Origin: Natronomonas salsuginis
Lineage (GTDB): Archaea; Halobacteriota; Halobacteria; Halobacteriales; Haloarculaceae
Reading direction: 5' to 3'
Assembly (NCBI RefSeq): GCF_005239135.1
Contig: NZ_QKNX01000007.1
Span: forward strand, 1-64,000
DNA length: 64,000 nt
A model generated the notes under the pieces. The model was not told where the DNA came from. It ran no database searches and saw only the letters and a program-made list of their open reading frames with translations. Of this stretch, positions 1 through 9,740 are shown in pieces. The translations under genes and the position numbers were made by a program. Numbering within the stretch: the first letter of the stretch is position 1; each line of letters starts with the position of its first letter.

Positions 1-606
<606 letters not shown>

Positions 607-608
<2 letters not shown>

Positions 609-620
609 TACAATTGTAAT
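607..620. repeat. 14-bp perfect palindrome at the tnpB start
   Basis: The sequence attacaattgtaat is its own reverse complement and overlaps the T of the tnpB start codon. It could be a regulator site or a structure that restrains expression of the IS gene. Its role is inference; only the symmetry is seen. Confidence 0.5.
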
Positions 621-696
621 TTAGTCTGTTATTTTAAGAAACTATTGGAATATCAGGCCGTGCTATCGGCGGTAGTTCGTGAAAGGTGGTGTCGGA

Positions 697-735
697 TTCA
701 TCCCCGCGCTAAAGCACGGGGCTTTCTCCTTGAAT
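697..735 (-). mobile_element. IS200/IS605 (IS1341-type) terminal hairpin
   Basis: A stem-loop at 702-721 (ccccgcgct/aaa/gcacgggg on the plus strand) is followed by ctttctccttgaat. On the plus strand one pair is C-A, but a minus-strand RNA would form a U-G wobble there, so the stem fits an RNA of the same sense as tnpB. A homologous unit recurs at 12418-12467 with a different but still paired stem. It lies about 90 nt before the tnpB start, so it may be this element's left end or the leftover right end of another element. Confidence 0.55.
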
Positions 736-801
736 CTCCGTAAGACGGCGCTCCGAGCGCCGACGGCACGTTTTTATATTCGTAGCTGAAAGGCCGCGTC
801 G

Positions 802-1455
802 ATGGCCATTGTCGAAACGCTCATCGTGGGCGCCATCTTCGGGTTGGCGCTCGCTGCGCCACCGGGACCGATGAACGCGATCATCGCCGAGGAGTCCGTC
901 CTTCGCGGCTGGCGCGCGGGCTTCAAAACGGGGTTGGGCGCGATGACTGCGGACGTGGTGTTCTTCTTTTTCGCACTCTGGGGGATCGTCACGTTCGTTC
1001 GGGAGCTGCCGGCGCTCCGGGAGGCGATGTTTCTGGTCGGTGGCGGGCTGATGCTGTACTTCGCCTACGGGGCCGCCCGGAGCGCGCGCACGCAGTTTCA
1101 ACGCGCTGCGACGCCGGACAGTCGCGGCTTTTCGAAGGCGTTCGTCTTGTCTTTGACCAATCCCTACCAAATCCTCTTTTGGCTCACGGCCGGCGTCGGG
1201 CTATTGACGCCCGGAACGGTCGACGTCCTCTCGTACGCGAGCGACTCGCTGTCCGACATCGTCGTCGTCGAAACCGGGAGCGCGGCGCTGGTCGTCGGCC
1301 TGTTCTGTGGCGTCGCCGGATGGATCGTCGGCTTCCCGGCGGCGCTGACCGCGGCAAAGTCGAAGACGGAGGCGCTCACGCCGATCGTCGCCTACGGGAG
1401 CGCGGTCGTCCTCGGCGGGTTCGGCGTCTACTTCATCGTGGACGTGCTCGTGTAG
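802..1455 (+). CDS. LysE family amino-acid exporter
   Basis: The 217-residue, very hydrophobic protein has about six membrane segments. It carries the PPGP motif near residues 20-23 (LALAAPPGPMNA) typical of LysE/RhtB translocators, and a second family-like stretch, SLTNPYQILFW. Such proteins export basic or other amino acids or small metabolites across the cell membrane; the substrate cannot be read from sequence. A TATA-like tttttatat at 771-779 sits about 27 nt before the ATG, which fits a leaderless transcript and supports this start. Confidence 0.85.
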   Translation: MAIVETLIVGAIFGLALAAPPGPMNAIIAEESVLRGWRAGFKTGLGAMTADVVFFFFALWGIVTFVRELPALREAMFLVGGGLMLYFAYGAARSARTQFQRAATPDSRGFSKAFVLSLTNPYQILFWLTAGVGLLTPGTVDVLSYASDSLSDIVVVETGSAALVVGLFCGVAGWIVGFPAALTAAKSKTEALTPIVAYGSAVVLGGFGVYFIVDVLV

Positions 1456-1486
1456 CGAGCGTCGTCTGTCCGCACCGGGATCGTCG

Positions 1487-2188
1487 CTACTCCGGATCGA
1501 GTTCCGGCGGGTCGGTCGGCTCCATCGCGGCGATTTCCTCTTCGAGCCACTCTTTGAACCACCGGACGCGTTTGATCCGCTGGTAGGCGATGCTTTCGGC
1601 GGTGTCGGATCGGACGCGGGAGATGGCGTCCTCGCCGCGTTCGAGGACGCGACCCACCATCTCGTTGGCGTCCATGTGCGTTCTCGATTCGTAGCCCATC
1701 CGCAGGAGCATGAGCGTCGTCCCGTTCGCGCCGACCTTGTCGAGGAGGTCCGCCTCCATGAGACACCGCGTTTCCAGCGCGACGTTCGCCAGATCGCCCT
1801 CGTAGGAGTGCTCTTCGACGGCGTTGCACACCTGCGTGATGAACGAGTCGGGGTAGTCCGTCCGCGAGCGGAGGTACTCGCGGGCGACACGAGCCCCGGC
1901 CTCGGCGTGAACGTCCTGATCCGCTTCGAGTTTGGCGATGTCGTGAAACAGCGCCGAAACACGGGTGACGTCGACGTTGGCCCCCTCGTTTTCGGCGATC
2001 TCGGCGGCCAGTTCGGCGACGTTGAGGATGTGGTTGTAGCGGTACTCCGCCGAGTGCCAGGGGTACCACCGCATCCGGCCACCCTCCTCCTCGCCCTCGA
2101 TGCTGGCGGCGAGATAGTCGTAGACGAACCGCTTCATCTCATCGTACTCTTCGCCCGAAACCGGCGACTCCGCTATTTCGACACCCAT
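1487..2188 (-). CDS. HD domain phosphohydrolase
   Basis: This 233-residue soluble protein has the HD-superfamily metal-binding pattern: a His near residue 53 (RYNHILNVAELA), the HD pair at 82-83 (ALFHDIAKLEAD), a His near 94, a His near 127 (VEEHSYEG) and an Asp near 147-150 (MEADLLDK). HD proteins hydrolyse phosphate esters of nucleotides or related compounds using divalent metal. The substrate is unknown. It converges on the LysE-type gene and is transcribed alone. Confidence 0.85.
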   Translation of the reverse strand: MGVEIAESPVSGEEYDEMKRFVYDYLAASIEGEEEGGRMRWYPWHSAEYRYNHILNVAELAAEIAENEGANVDVTRVSALFHDIAKLEADQDVHAEAGARVAREYLRSRTDYPDSFITQVCNAVEEHSYEGDLANVALETRCLMEADLLDKVGANGTTLMLLRMGYESRTHMDANEMVGRVLERGEDAISRVRSDTAESIAYQRIKRVRWFKEWLEEEIAAMEPTDPPELDPE

Positions 2189-2413
2189 GTACCCACCCCC
2201 ACAGTGTGGAAAACGAACGCATCAATCATCTTGTCGGTATGAAGGGTAGTTCGACTCTTTAGGTTTACGACACCGTCGGGGATCGATCTCGGTCCATCTC
2301 CGATCGCATCCGCGCGCGACATCGGCGGCGACAGGAACCGATTCGAGCGTGTAGACAGCTAGCACCCGCCGCAGCGTCGGCGTTATATGCCGGGAGTGTG
2401 TTCGTTCGAACGT

Positions 2414-3013
2414 ATGATGCTGCCGACGCACGCGCTCGTGGGGATGGCGCTTGCGCTTCCGATCGCGCTTTTCGCCCCGGAGCTAGCGCCAGCGGCGCTT
2501 TTGGGCGGATTCGTCGGCGGGATACTCCCCGATCTCGACCTGTATTCGGGACACCGAAAAACGCTGCACTTCCCGACGCTGTACCCCCTGAGCGCCGCTC
2601 CGGCGGCCTTCCTGGCGCTCGTCTGGTCGACACCGGTGACCACCGCCGCCGCGTTCGTACTCGTCGGGGCAGCAGTCCACTGCCGGATGGATATCTACGG
2701 CGGCGGACTCGAACTCCGCCCGTGGGAGGCGACCTCCGACCGCGCGGTGTACGATCACGTCGCTGGCAGGTGGATTCCGCCGCGACGGCTCGTCACGTAC
2801 GACGGCTCGAAGGGCGATCTCGGGATCGCGCTCGTCGTTGCCGCACCGCTGCTGGCGCTCGTCGAGGGAACTTTCGTCGCGCTCGTCGCGGGGGCGGTCG
2901 CCGTCAGCATCGCCTACGTACTCCTTCGCCGTCGACTGGCGGCGCTCGCGCCGGTCGTGTTCGGTCGAGTTCCGAGCCCTCTCTCGCAGTACGTTCCCGC
3001 CCGATACCGATAG
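2414..3013 (+). CDS. Membrane-bound metal-dependent hydrolase, YdjM/DUF457-like
   Basis: The protein begins MMLPTHALVG and has several membrane helices. Conserved acidic and His residues (His6, Asp40 and Asp42 in GILPDLDLYSGH, His47, His52) match the membrane-bound YdjM/LexA-regulated hydrolase family, often linked to lipid or envelope turnover. An upstream ATG at 2387 is in frame, but TTATAT at 2383-2388 lies 27-30 nt before 2414. A leaderless start at 2414 (or 2417) is therefore more likely. The exact substrate is unknown. Confidence 0.75.
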   Translation: MMLPTHALVGMALALPIALFAPELAPAALLGGFVGGILPDLDLYSGHRKTLHFPTLYPLSAAPAAFLALVWSTPVTTAAAFVLVGAAVHCRMDIYGGGLELRPWEATSDRAVYDHVAGRWIPPRRLVTYDGSKGDLGIALVVAAPLLALVEGTFVALVAGAVAVSIAYVLLRRRLAALAPVVFGRVPSPLSQYVPARYR

Positions 3014-3165
3014 TCGGGCGTCCGTTTCGACGCCCAGGAACATCGAGGCCGATCCGGAGACGCCGATCCACGCTGGCTCTCCGGGTCGATCAGGAGAAGT
3101 GACCGAACGTTCATATAATTTCACCATCATTTAGTTTTATGGTATCTCGTGTGGGATCTACTGAC

Positions 3166-3885
3166 ATGGAGATCCGCGAAGCCACGGCTGAAGACGGTCC
3201 AGCAGTTCGCTCCATCGCGCTGCAGTCGATGGAAGCGTCGTACTCGTTGAGCCCGACTACCATCGAAAGCGCGATCCAACAATGGTACGGCGACGATCGC
3301 TTCGACGACCTCCTCGCGGACGACGACGTGCTTATCCTCATCGTCGAGCGCAACGAGGAACCCGTCGCGTTCTCCGAGAGCGCCCTCATCGACGACCGGG
3401 GAGATATCCACTGGATCCACGTCGCCGCGATGCATCGTGGCGAGGGGATCGGGCAAGCGCTCTACGAGGCGACGCGCGAGCGACTCGAAGCTGAGGGGGC
3501 GGAGACGATCCGCGGGCTCGTTCTCGCCATGAACTCCGAGGGGAACCGCTTTTGGGAGGAACACGGGCTCCACTACATCGGCGAGCGGACCGTCGATATC
3601 GACGGCACGTCGTTCGTCGAGAACATCTACATCGATCAGGAGGTCGTCGAACTCGAACCGATCGTCGTGGACGATCAGGATCTGTTCATCGATCGCGGAG
3701 ACGCCGAACGCGGCTCCGAGGGTCCGTTCTACACGGTGTACACCGACGAGGAGTGCGAGAACCGCTACAGCTACTACTGTGGGAACTGCGGGACGCTCAT
3801 CACCGCGATGGACACCATGGGACGGCTCTCCTGCGACGAGTGTGGAAACCAGTTGAAACCGACCCGATGGGACGCGGCCTGGTGA
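3166..3885 (+). CDS. GNAT acetyltransferase fused to a DUF5816-like zinc ribbon
   Basis: Residues 1 to about 150 are a GNAT fold with the acetyl-CoA loop HRGEGIGQALYEATRERL and a typical C-terminal strand (NRFWEEHGLHYIGER). Residues from about 185 form a small zinc ribbon with two CxxC pairs (YYCGNCG, LSCDECGNQ), ending WDAAW. An upstream in-frame ATG at 3139 exists, but a TTTTAT box at 3135-3140 is 26-31 nt before 3166, so 3166 is the better start. The acceptor is unknown. The ribbon resembles the stand-alone protein at 44070-44306. Confidence 0.85.
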   Translation: MEIREATAEDGPAVRSIALQSMEASYSLSPTTIESAIQQWYGDDRFDDLLADDDVLILIVERNEEPVAFSESALIDDRGDIHWIHVAAMHRGEGIGQALYEATRERLEAEGAETIRGLVLAMNSEGNRFWEEHGLHYIGERTVDIDGTSFVENIYIDQEVVELEPIVVDDQDLFIDRGDAERGSEGPFYTVYTDEECENRYSYYCGNCGTLITAMDTMGRLSCDECGNQLKPTRWDAAW

Positions 3886-3927
3886 GAAGCGGAACCCTTG
3901 TTAGCGGCCGTCCCGCCAGTGTATGCA

Positions 3928-5172
3928 ATGAGTCTCGTCGATAGCGCGGCGATCAAGCGGCTCGCCGACTGGGACGGCGACCGCCTCGAACGACTCGCCG
4001 CCGCGCACGATACCCCGCTGTACGTCACCGACCACGACCGGATCCGCGAGAACTTCGCCCGATTTGACGCGGCGTTCGACTTCGCCCACGTCATGTACGC
4101 GGCGAAGGCCAACACCGGACGGGCGGTCATCCAAACGCTGTACGACGCCGGAGCCGACATCGAGTGCGCCGCCGCCGGCGAACTCGACCGGGCGTTGAAG
4201 GCCGGTGTCGCTCCCGAGGATCTCCAGTACACCGCGGTCAATCCACCGGATCGCGACCTCGATTACGCGGTCGATCTCTGGGCGGACACGCCCGAACTGA
4301 CGATCACGGCGGGCGCGGAGATGACGCTCGATCGCCTCGAATCGCGCGGCTTCGACGGCCGCCTTGCGATCCGCGTCAACCCGGGGATCGGGACCGGTCA
4401 CCACGAGAAGGTTGCCACGGGGAAGGACGCGAAGTTCGGCGTCGCCTACGACGAAGTGCCGGAACTCGTCGCCGACGCTCGCGAGCGCTTCGAGTTCGTC
4501 GGGCTACACGCCCACGTCGGGAGCGGCGTCCTCTCCGGCGACCTCGACGACCATCGGCGCGCGCTGCAGAAAGTCGCCGACCTCGCCGAGCGCGTCGGCA
4601 GTCTGGAGTTCCTCGACCTCGGCGGCGGGTTCGGCGTTCCGTACCGCCCCGAGGAACCGCCGCTCGACATCGAGGCGGCCGCCGAGATGGTCCGTGAGGT
4701 GACCGACGGCGTGGACGCGACGATCGCGCTCGAACCGGGGCGCTACCTCCTCGCCGACGCCGGGGCGCTTCTCACCCGCGTCAACACGGTCAAGGAGACT
4801 CCGGAAACGCGCGTCGTCGGCGTCGACGCCGGGCTCACCGCGTTGATCCGCCCGGCGATGTTCGATTCGTATCACCACATTAGGAACGTGACCGGCGGCG
4901 ACCGCGAGCCGGTCGAATCGAGCGTCGGCGGCCCACTTTGCACCAGCGCCGACGTGTTCTGCACCGATCGACCGATCCCGCGCGCTGAGGCGAACGATCT
5001 GCTCGCGATCGGCAACGTCGGCGCCTACGGGATCAACCTCGCGAACCAGTTTCACTCCCAGCCAAAGCCCGGCGAGGTCGCCATCGAGGGCGACGACGAG
5101 CGCGTGACGCGACGGCGGGAGACGTTCGAGGATTTGACGCGGCTGGAGGACGAAGTGCCCGGCGATCAGTGA
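3928..5172 (+). CDS. lysA: Diaminopimelate decarboxylase
   Basis: The product decarboxylates meso-diaminopimelate to lysine, the last step of the DAP pathway, using PLP. The PLP lysine is Lys60 (VMYAAKANTG). Other fold-III decarboxylase signatures are GLHAHVGSGV, DLGGGFGVPY, EPGRYLLADAG and the CTSADVF cysteine motif near the C-terminus. The 414-residue length is normal. An in-frame ATG at 3898 lies only 12 nt after the preceding stop; MSLVDS at 3928 is the family-like start. Other dap genes are not adjacent. Confidence 0.93.
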   Translation: MSLVDSAAIKRLADWDGDRLERLAAAHDTPLYVTDHDRIRENFARFDAAFDFAHVMYAAKANTGRAVIQTLYDAGADIECAAAGELDRALKAGVAPEDLQYTAVNPPDRDLDYAVDLWADTPELTITAGAEMTLDRLESRGFDGRLAIRVNPGIGTGHHEKVATGKDAKFGVAYDEVPELVADARERFEFVGLHAHVGSGVLSGDLDDHRRALQKVADLAERVGSLEFLDLGGGFGVPYRPEEPPLDIEAAAEMVREVTDGVDATIALEPGRYLLADAGALLTRVNTVKETPETRVVGVDAGLTALIRPAMFDSYHHIRNVTGGDREPVESSVGGPLCTSADVFCTDRPIPRAEANDLLAIGNVGAYGINLANQFHSQPKPGEVAIEGDDERVTRRRETFEDLTRLEDEVPGDQ

Positions 5173-5251
5173 GCCGTATCGAGCGTTGGGGACCGTCGCT
5201 CACCCGAGAACAACGCCGAAAAGACGCGTTTTCATCGAACGCGGACGCGCC

Positions 5252-6634
5252 TCACAGCTCGTCGACCAGTTCGTCGCCGTAGCCGGTGTAACCGGCGGGC
5301 GTCAGCGCGTGGAGTTCCTCGCGCACGGACTCGTCGACGTCGAGGTCGTCGAACAGGTCGCGGAAGTCCTCGAGCGTGGCCCGTTGGCCGCGGGTGAGCG
5401 CCTTGATCCGCTCGTAGGCGTCCGTGTCGCCCTCGCGTCTGAGGATCGTCTGGACGGCCTCCCCGATCACCTCGGGATTGGCTTGCAGCTCCTCGCGCAT
5501 GACCGTCTCGTTCGGCGTCACCTTCGAGAGGCCGTTCGCGGTTTTTTCATAGCCGATGAGACAGTGTGCCAGCGCCGCGCCGACGTTCCGTTTCACCGTC
5601 GAATCCGAGAGGTCCCGCTGGAGTCGGGAGGTCGTGACGTAGTCGGCGAGGAAGGTGAGATCCGAGTTCGCCTTCGTCAGATTCCCCTCGCTGTTCTCGA
5701 AGTCGATAGGGTTCACTTTGTGGGGCATCGTCGAGGAGCCGGTCTCGCCCTCGACCGCCTCCTGTCCGAGGTAGCGATCGGAGACGTAGAGCCACACGTC
5801 GAGATCGAGATCGCGCAGCACGTTGTTGACGCCGCGGAGGGCGTCGAAGACCGCCGCGAGGTCGTCGCAGGGGTTGACCTGCGTCGACAGCGGGACGTGT
5901 TCGAGACCGAGCGACTCGACGAACGCTCGGGAGAACGCCCGCCAGTCCACGCCGGGGTAGGCGGCGCGGTGGGCCGCGTAGGTCCCCGACGCGCCTGCGA
6001 GCTTCCCCGAGAGCTCGTCGTTCGCGGCGTCGAGGCGGCCGAGCGCGCGGCCGAGGCGGGCGGCGTACACCGCGAGCTCCTTGCCGTACGTCGTCGGCGT
6101 CGCCGGTTGCCCGTGGGTCCGAGCCAACATCGGAAGGGTGCGATACTCCCGCGCGTCGGCGGCGAGGTCGTCGCGAAGGTCGCGGATCGTCGGAACGAGG
6201 ACCTCGTCGACGGCGGGCTTGAGCAACAGCCGGTGGGCGAGGTTGTTCACGTCCTCGCTCGTCAGCCCGAAGTGGACCCACGGCCCCTGGGACTCCTCAT
6301 CGGGGAGATGCAGTCGAACGAAGTACTCGACGGCCTTCACGTCGTGGTTTGTCGCGGTGTAGCCGGCGTGGCCCTCGGTCTCGAGCCCCTTTATCACGTC
6401 GGCGTCGTCGGTGTCGAAGTCAGTGTAGAGTCCCCGAAGCGCCGATCGCGTCGCCTCGTCGAGTTCCAGCGGCGTCGCGTCGAGATCCGCCAGCGCGAGG
6501 AGGTACTCGACCTCAACGTGAACGCGCGCTCGCATGAGCGCGGCCTCGCTGGCGTATTCGGTGAGCGGTTCCGTATAGCGTGCGTACCGGCCGTCCAGCG
6601 GTGAAACGGCGTGTAGCGGCCCCCGATCTGTCAT
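5252..6634 (-). CDS. purB: Adenylosuccinate lyase
   Basis: The product converts SAICAR to AICAR and adenylosuccinate to AMP. The fumarase/aspartase superfamily signature GSSTMPHKVNPIDFEN is intact, as are ATNHDVKAVEY and LTSEDVNN. The open frame extends to 6766, but MTDRGPLHAVSPLDGRY at 6634 is the conserved N-terminus, and a TTTTT-type TATA element sits about 28 nt upstream of it. The gene is divergent from purHN, which makes AICAR's formylated product, so neighbouring steps of purine synthesis share the intergenic region. Confidence 0.95.
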   Translation of the reverse strand: MTDRGPLHAVSPLDGRYARYTEPLTEYASEAALMRARVHVEVEYLLALADLDATPLELDEATRSALRGLYTDFDTDDADVIKGLETEGHAGYTATNHDVKAVEYFVRLHLPDEESQGPWVHFGLTSEDVNNLAHRLLLKPAVDEVLVPTIRDLRDDLAADAREYRTLPMLARTHGQPATPTTYGKELAVYAARLGRALGRLDAANDELSGKLAGASGTYAAHRAAYPGVDWRAFSRAFVESLGLEHVPLSTQVNPCDDLAAVFDALRGVNNVLRDLDLDVWLYVSDRYLGQEAVEGETGSSTMPHKVNPIDFENSEGNLTKANSDLTFLADYVTTSRLQRDLSDSTVKRNVGAALAHCLIGYEKTANGLSKVTPNETVMREELQANPEVIGEAVQTILRREGDTDAYERIKALTRGQRATLEDFRDLFDDLDVDESVREELHALTPAGYTGYGDELVDEL

Positions 6635-6705
6635 ACGTGTGGCTCCGGCGAGCCGTTGAAAAAGGGTGTCGATCGACGGCTCCACGCTGACCGCTCCGAG
6701 CGAAG

Positions 6706-6779
6706 ATAATGCATTATTGTGTACATATACTGCCATTATACACACGTGTCCCGAAAAAATATGCACGTAGTTGCATTAT
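6706..6779. promoter_or_regulatory. AT-rich palindromes between purB and purHN
   Basis: The 196-bp divergent spacer is GC-rich near each gene but has an AT-rich core. ATAATGCATTAT at 6706-6717 is a perfect 12-bp palindrome. Its half TGCATTAT recurs at 6772-6779, and a run of A with TATGCA lies between. This layout suits a shared purine regulator, but no regulator is identified. Confidence 0.45.
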
Positions 6780-6830
6780 CGATCGAACGCAACCGCAACT
6801 ACTTTGCGTTGGGCGGAGTCGACTTCAGAT

Positions 6831-8402
6831 ATGAAACTCGCCGGCATGGCTTCGAACCGCGGTCGGAATCTGCTTCACATGGCTGACACCGCGCCGGGCG
6901 GTGCGGAGTTCGCGGTCGTCCTCTCGAACGAGGAGGGCGCGCCCATCATCGAGGGCGCGACGGAGCGCGGCATCCCGACCGAAGTCGTCGCGCGCGACGA
7001 CGATGAATCGCGGGAAGAACACGAGCAGCGGGTCATCGAGCGCCTCGACGGATACGACGTCGACCTCGTCTGTCTCGACGGGTACATGCGTATCCTAACG
7101 GAGACGTTCCTCGAGGCGACCCCGCGGACGCTCAACGTCCATCCGTCGCTGTTGCCGTCGTTCCCGGGGATTGACGCTCACGAGCAGGTGCTGGAAGCGG
7201 GCGTCTCCGTCACCGGCTGCACCGTCCACGTCGTCGACGAGACGGTCGACGGCGGGCCGATCGTCACCCAAGAGCCGGTCCCGGTCTACGATGGCGACGG
7301 GACGGACGATCTCAAACGACGCGTCCTCCACGAGGCGGAGTTCAGCGCGTATCCGCGCGCAGTGAAGTGGTTCGCCGAGGATCGCGTCACCGTTACCGAC
7401 GGCGACGTGACGGTCGACGGCGACGACGGCGGGCAGTTTCCCGCGCGCCGACTCACCAGCGAGGACCGCGGGCGTGAACTCCGCTACGGCGAGAACCCCC
7501 ACCAGGACGCCGCGGTGTATCTCGATGAGGCCTGCGAGGAGGCGAGCGTCGTTCACGCCGGCCAGCTGAACGAGGGCGCGAAGGCGCTGTCGTACAACAA
7601 CTACAACGACGCCGACGGCGCGCTGAACCTCATCAAGGAGTTCGCCGAGCCCGCGGCGGCGGTGATCAAACACACGAACCCCGCCGGCTGTGCGACCGCC
7701 GACGATCTCGCGTCGGCCTACGAGTCCGCTCTCGCGACCGATCCGATGAGCGCTTTCGGCGGCATCGTCGCCTTGAATCGCGAGTGCGACGCCGCGACCG
7801 CGGAGGCGATCACCGACTCGTTCAAGGAGGTCGTCATCGCGCCCGGCTACACCGATGCCGCCCTCGACGTCCTCTTCGAGAAGGAGAACCTCCGAGTGTT
7901 GGATGTCGGCGACCTCGACGAGATCTCCGAACCACTCGTCGAGGGCGATCTCGTCGGCGGTCGGCTGGTTCAAGAGCGCGATCTCCAGTCGATCTCGCTC
8001 GCGGACCTCGAGGTCGTCACCGATCGCGAACCGACCGACGAGCAACTCGAAACGATGTGTTTCGCCTGGCAGACGATCAAACACGTCAAGTCCAACGCGA
8101 TCCTCTTTGCGACGGACACCGAGACCGTCGGCGTCGGGATGGGCCAGGTCTCTCGCGTCGACGCCGTCCGGCTGGCGGCGATCAAGGCCGACGAGCACGC
8201 GGAGGGGAAAGACGCCGAGGGCGCCGTGATGGCGTCTGACGCCTTCTTCCCGTTCCCCGACGGCATCGAGGTCGCCGCCGAGGCGGGCATCGAGGCGGTC
8301 GTCCAGCCCGGCGGCTCGGTGAACGACGAGGACGTGATCGCGGCCGCGAACGAACACGACATCGCGATGGCGTTCACCGGCCAGCGGGCGTTCAAGCACT
8401 GA
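6831..8402 (+). CDS. purHN: PurN-PurH fusion: GAR formyltransferase plus AICAR formyltransferase
   Basis: Residues 1 to about 185 are a PurN-type GAR formyltransferase with the catalytic triad Asn102/His104 (LNVHPSLLPSFPG) and Asp140 (DETVDGGPI). From about residue 215 it is the AICAR formyltransferase domain of PurH (LRYGENPHQ, VIKHTNPAGC, ASDAFFPFPD). The MGS-like IMP cyclohydrolase domain of bacterial PurH is absent; archaea usually close the ring with PurO. The start MKLAGMASNRGRN at 6831 is preferred over the in-frame ATG at 6771, which lies in the promoter. Five bases separate it from the next gene. Confidence 0.92.
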   Translation: MKLAGMASNRGRNLLHMADTAPGGAEFAVVLSNEEGAPIIEGATERGIPTEVVARDDDESREEHEQRVIERLDGYDVDLVCLDGYMRILTETFLEATPRTLNVHPSLLPSFPGIDAHEQVLEAGVSVTGCTVHVVDETVDGGPIVTQEPVPVYDGDGTDDLKRRVLHEAEFSAYPRAVKWFAEDRVTVTDGDVTVDGDDGGQFPARRLTSEDRGRELRYGENPHQDAAVYLDEACEEASVVHAGQLNEGAKALSYNNYNDADGALNLIKEFAEPAAAVIKHTNPAGCATADDLASAYESALATDPMSAFGGIVALNRECDAATAEAITDSFKEVVIAPGYTDAALDVLFEKENLRVLDVGDLDEISEPLVEGDLVGGRLVQERDLQSISLADLEVVTDREPTDEQLETMCFAWQTIKHVKSNAILFATDTETVGVGMGQVSRVDAVRLAAIKADEHAEGKDAEGAVMASDAFFPFPDGIEVAAEAGIEAVVQPGGSVNDEDVIAAANEHDIAMAFTGQRAFKH

Positions 8403-8407
8403 ACTCG

Positions 8408-9688
8408 ATGGCCCGAGAGACCGATCGAGCATCGTTCGCGACGATCTTCTTCCGGCACGACGCGGCGGTGCTTCTCACTCGATCGCGCGGGTCGGTAGAG
8501 GCCGACGACGAGGCGTTCGACGGGGCATGGGATGCGGTGACGATCCCGGTCGACGCGACGCCAGCGACGGTTCGGGACCGACTCGGGGCCCGGCCTGAGA
8601 TACCACCTGACGCGACGCTCGTCGAGGTGGGAGAACCGTATTCCACGCCCGTACCGGACGGCCGCGAGGCGACCGCTGTCCCGGTGCTGCTCGACTGCCG
8701 GTCGCGGACGTTCGATGTTCCGGCGGACGCGACCGATCGTGAGTGGGTTCCGCCGACCGAAATGCTCCGCCGCGAGACGCGAGACGGGCTCTGGGAAGCG
8801 TACGACCGCGTTCGACCGACGCCGGAGACGCTGCGGACGGACACCGAACACGGCTCGGGATACATCTCGATTCGCGCGATGGAGGTCGTCCGTGACGCCG
8901 CGGGGGCGATCGTCGGCGGCGAGGATCGACCGGACGACGAGTGGGCAACGATCGCCGAGATCGCCGACGACGTGCTGGCCGCGCGGCCGAGCATGGCGGC
9001 GCTGGCCAACCGGGTGAACCGGATCCTCTGGCGTGCCTCGGACGACCGACGCGCGGCCGCCGTCGAATCGATCGCCGTCGAAGAGCTCGAAACCGCGCTG
9101 CGCGCGGACGAACGCGCCGCGAGCGAAGCGGCGGCGAACGTCGACGACAACGTGGTTCTCACGCTCTCTCGGTCCGGGACCGTGTTACCCGCGCTGACGA
9201 GCGGCCCCGAGCGCGTGATCGTCGCCGAATCCCGTCCGGCACGCGAGGGGATCGGCGTCGCAGAGCGCGTCGCAGACGCCGGAATCGACGTGACGGTGTG
9301 CGTCGACGCGGCGATCGCGCACGTCCTCGCGACCGAACGGGTCGACGCGGTGCTGTTGGGCGCGGACACGATCCTTCGTGACGGCACGCTCGTCAACAAG
9401 GTCGGCTCGCGCGGGGCGGCGATCGCGGCCGCAGCCGAGGGGATTCCGGTGTACGCCGTGACGGCGACCGACAAGATCAGCCCGGCTGGAACGCCGACGC
9501 TAGAAGACGGCCCGGACGAGGAGGTGTACGACGGCGACCGCCGTGTCGACGTGTCGAACCCGACGTTCGATACGACGCCGTCGTCCCACCTCACCGGACT
9601 CGTCACCGAGGACGGGATATTGGATATCTCTGCGGTGAGAGACGTCGCAGACGCACACGCCGAACGCGCAGCGTGGGATCGAGCCTGA
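8408..9688 (+). CDS. Degenerate NUDIX-like domain fused to eIF2B/ribose-1,5-bisphosphate isomerase-like domain
   Basis: The C-terminal part (about residues 150-415) matches the eIF2B alpha/beta/delta and ribose-1,5-bisphosphate isomerase family: [37 protein letters not shown]. The N-terminal 120 residues look like a NUDIX fold ([19 protein letters not shown]) but have no GX5EX7REUXEE box, so they probably do not hydrolyse nucleotides. In haloarchaea members of this family act in a pentose bisphosphate nucleoside-degradation route; isomerase activity here is inference. It sits 5 bp after purHN, probably one transcript. Confidence 0.75.
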   Translation: MARETDRASFATIFFRHDAAVLLTRSRGSVEADDEAFDGAWDAVTIPVDATPATVRDRLGARPEIPPDATLVEVGEPYSTPVPDGREATAVPVLLDCRSRTFDVPADATDREWVPPTEMLRRETRDGLWEAYDRVRPTPETLRTDTEHGSGYISIRAMEVVRDAAGAIVGGEDRPDDEWATIAEIADDVLAARPSMAALANRVNRILWRASDDRRAAAVESIAVEELETALRADERAASEAAANVDDNVVLTLSRSGTVLPALTSGPERVIVAESRPAREGIGVAERVADAGIDVTVCVDAAIAHVLATERVDAVLLGADTILRDGTLVNKVGSRGAAIAAAAEGIPVYAVTATDKISPAGTPTLEDGPDEEVYDGDRRVDVSNPTFDTTPSSHLTGLVTEDGILDISAVRDVADAHAERAAWDRA

Positions 9689-9740
9689 AAGCAGAGCCGG
9701 AGAGCCCAACGCTCAAATCCTCGCGCCGAGAAGGCGGGAT

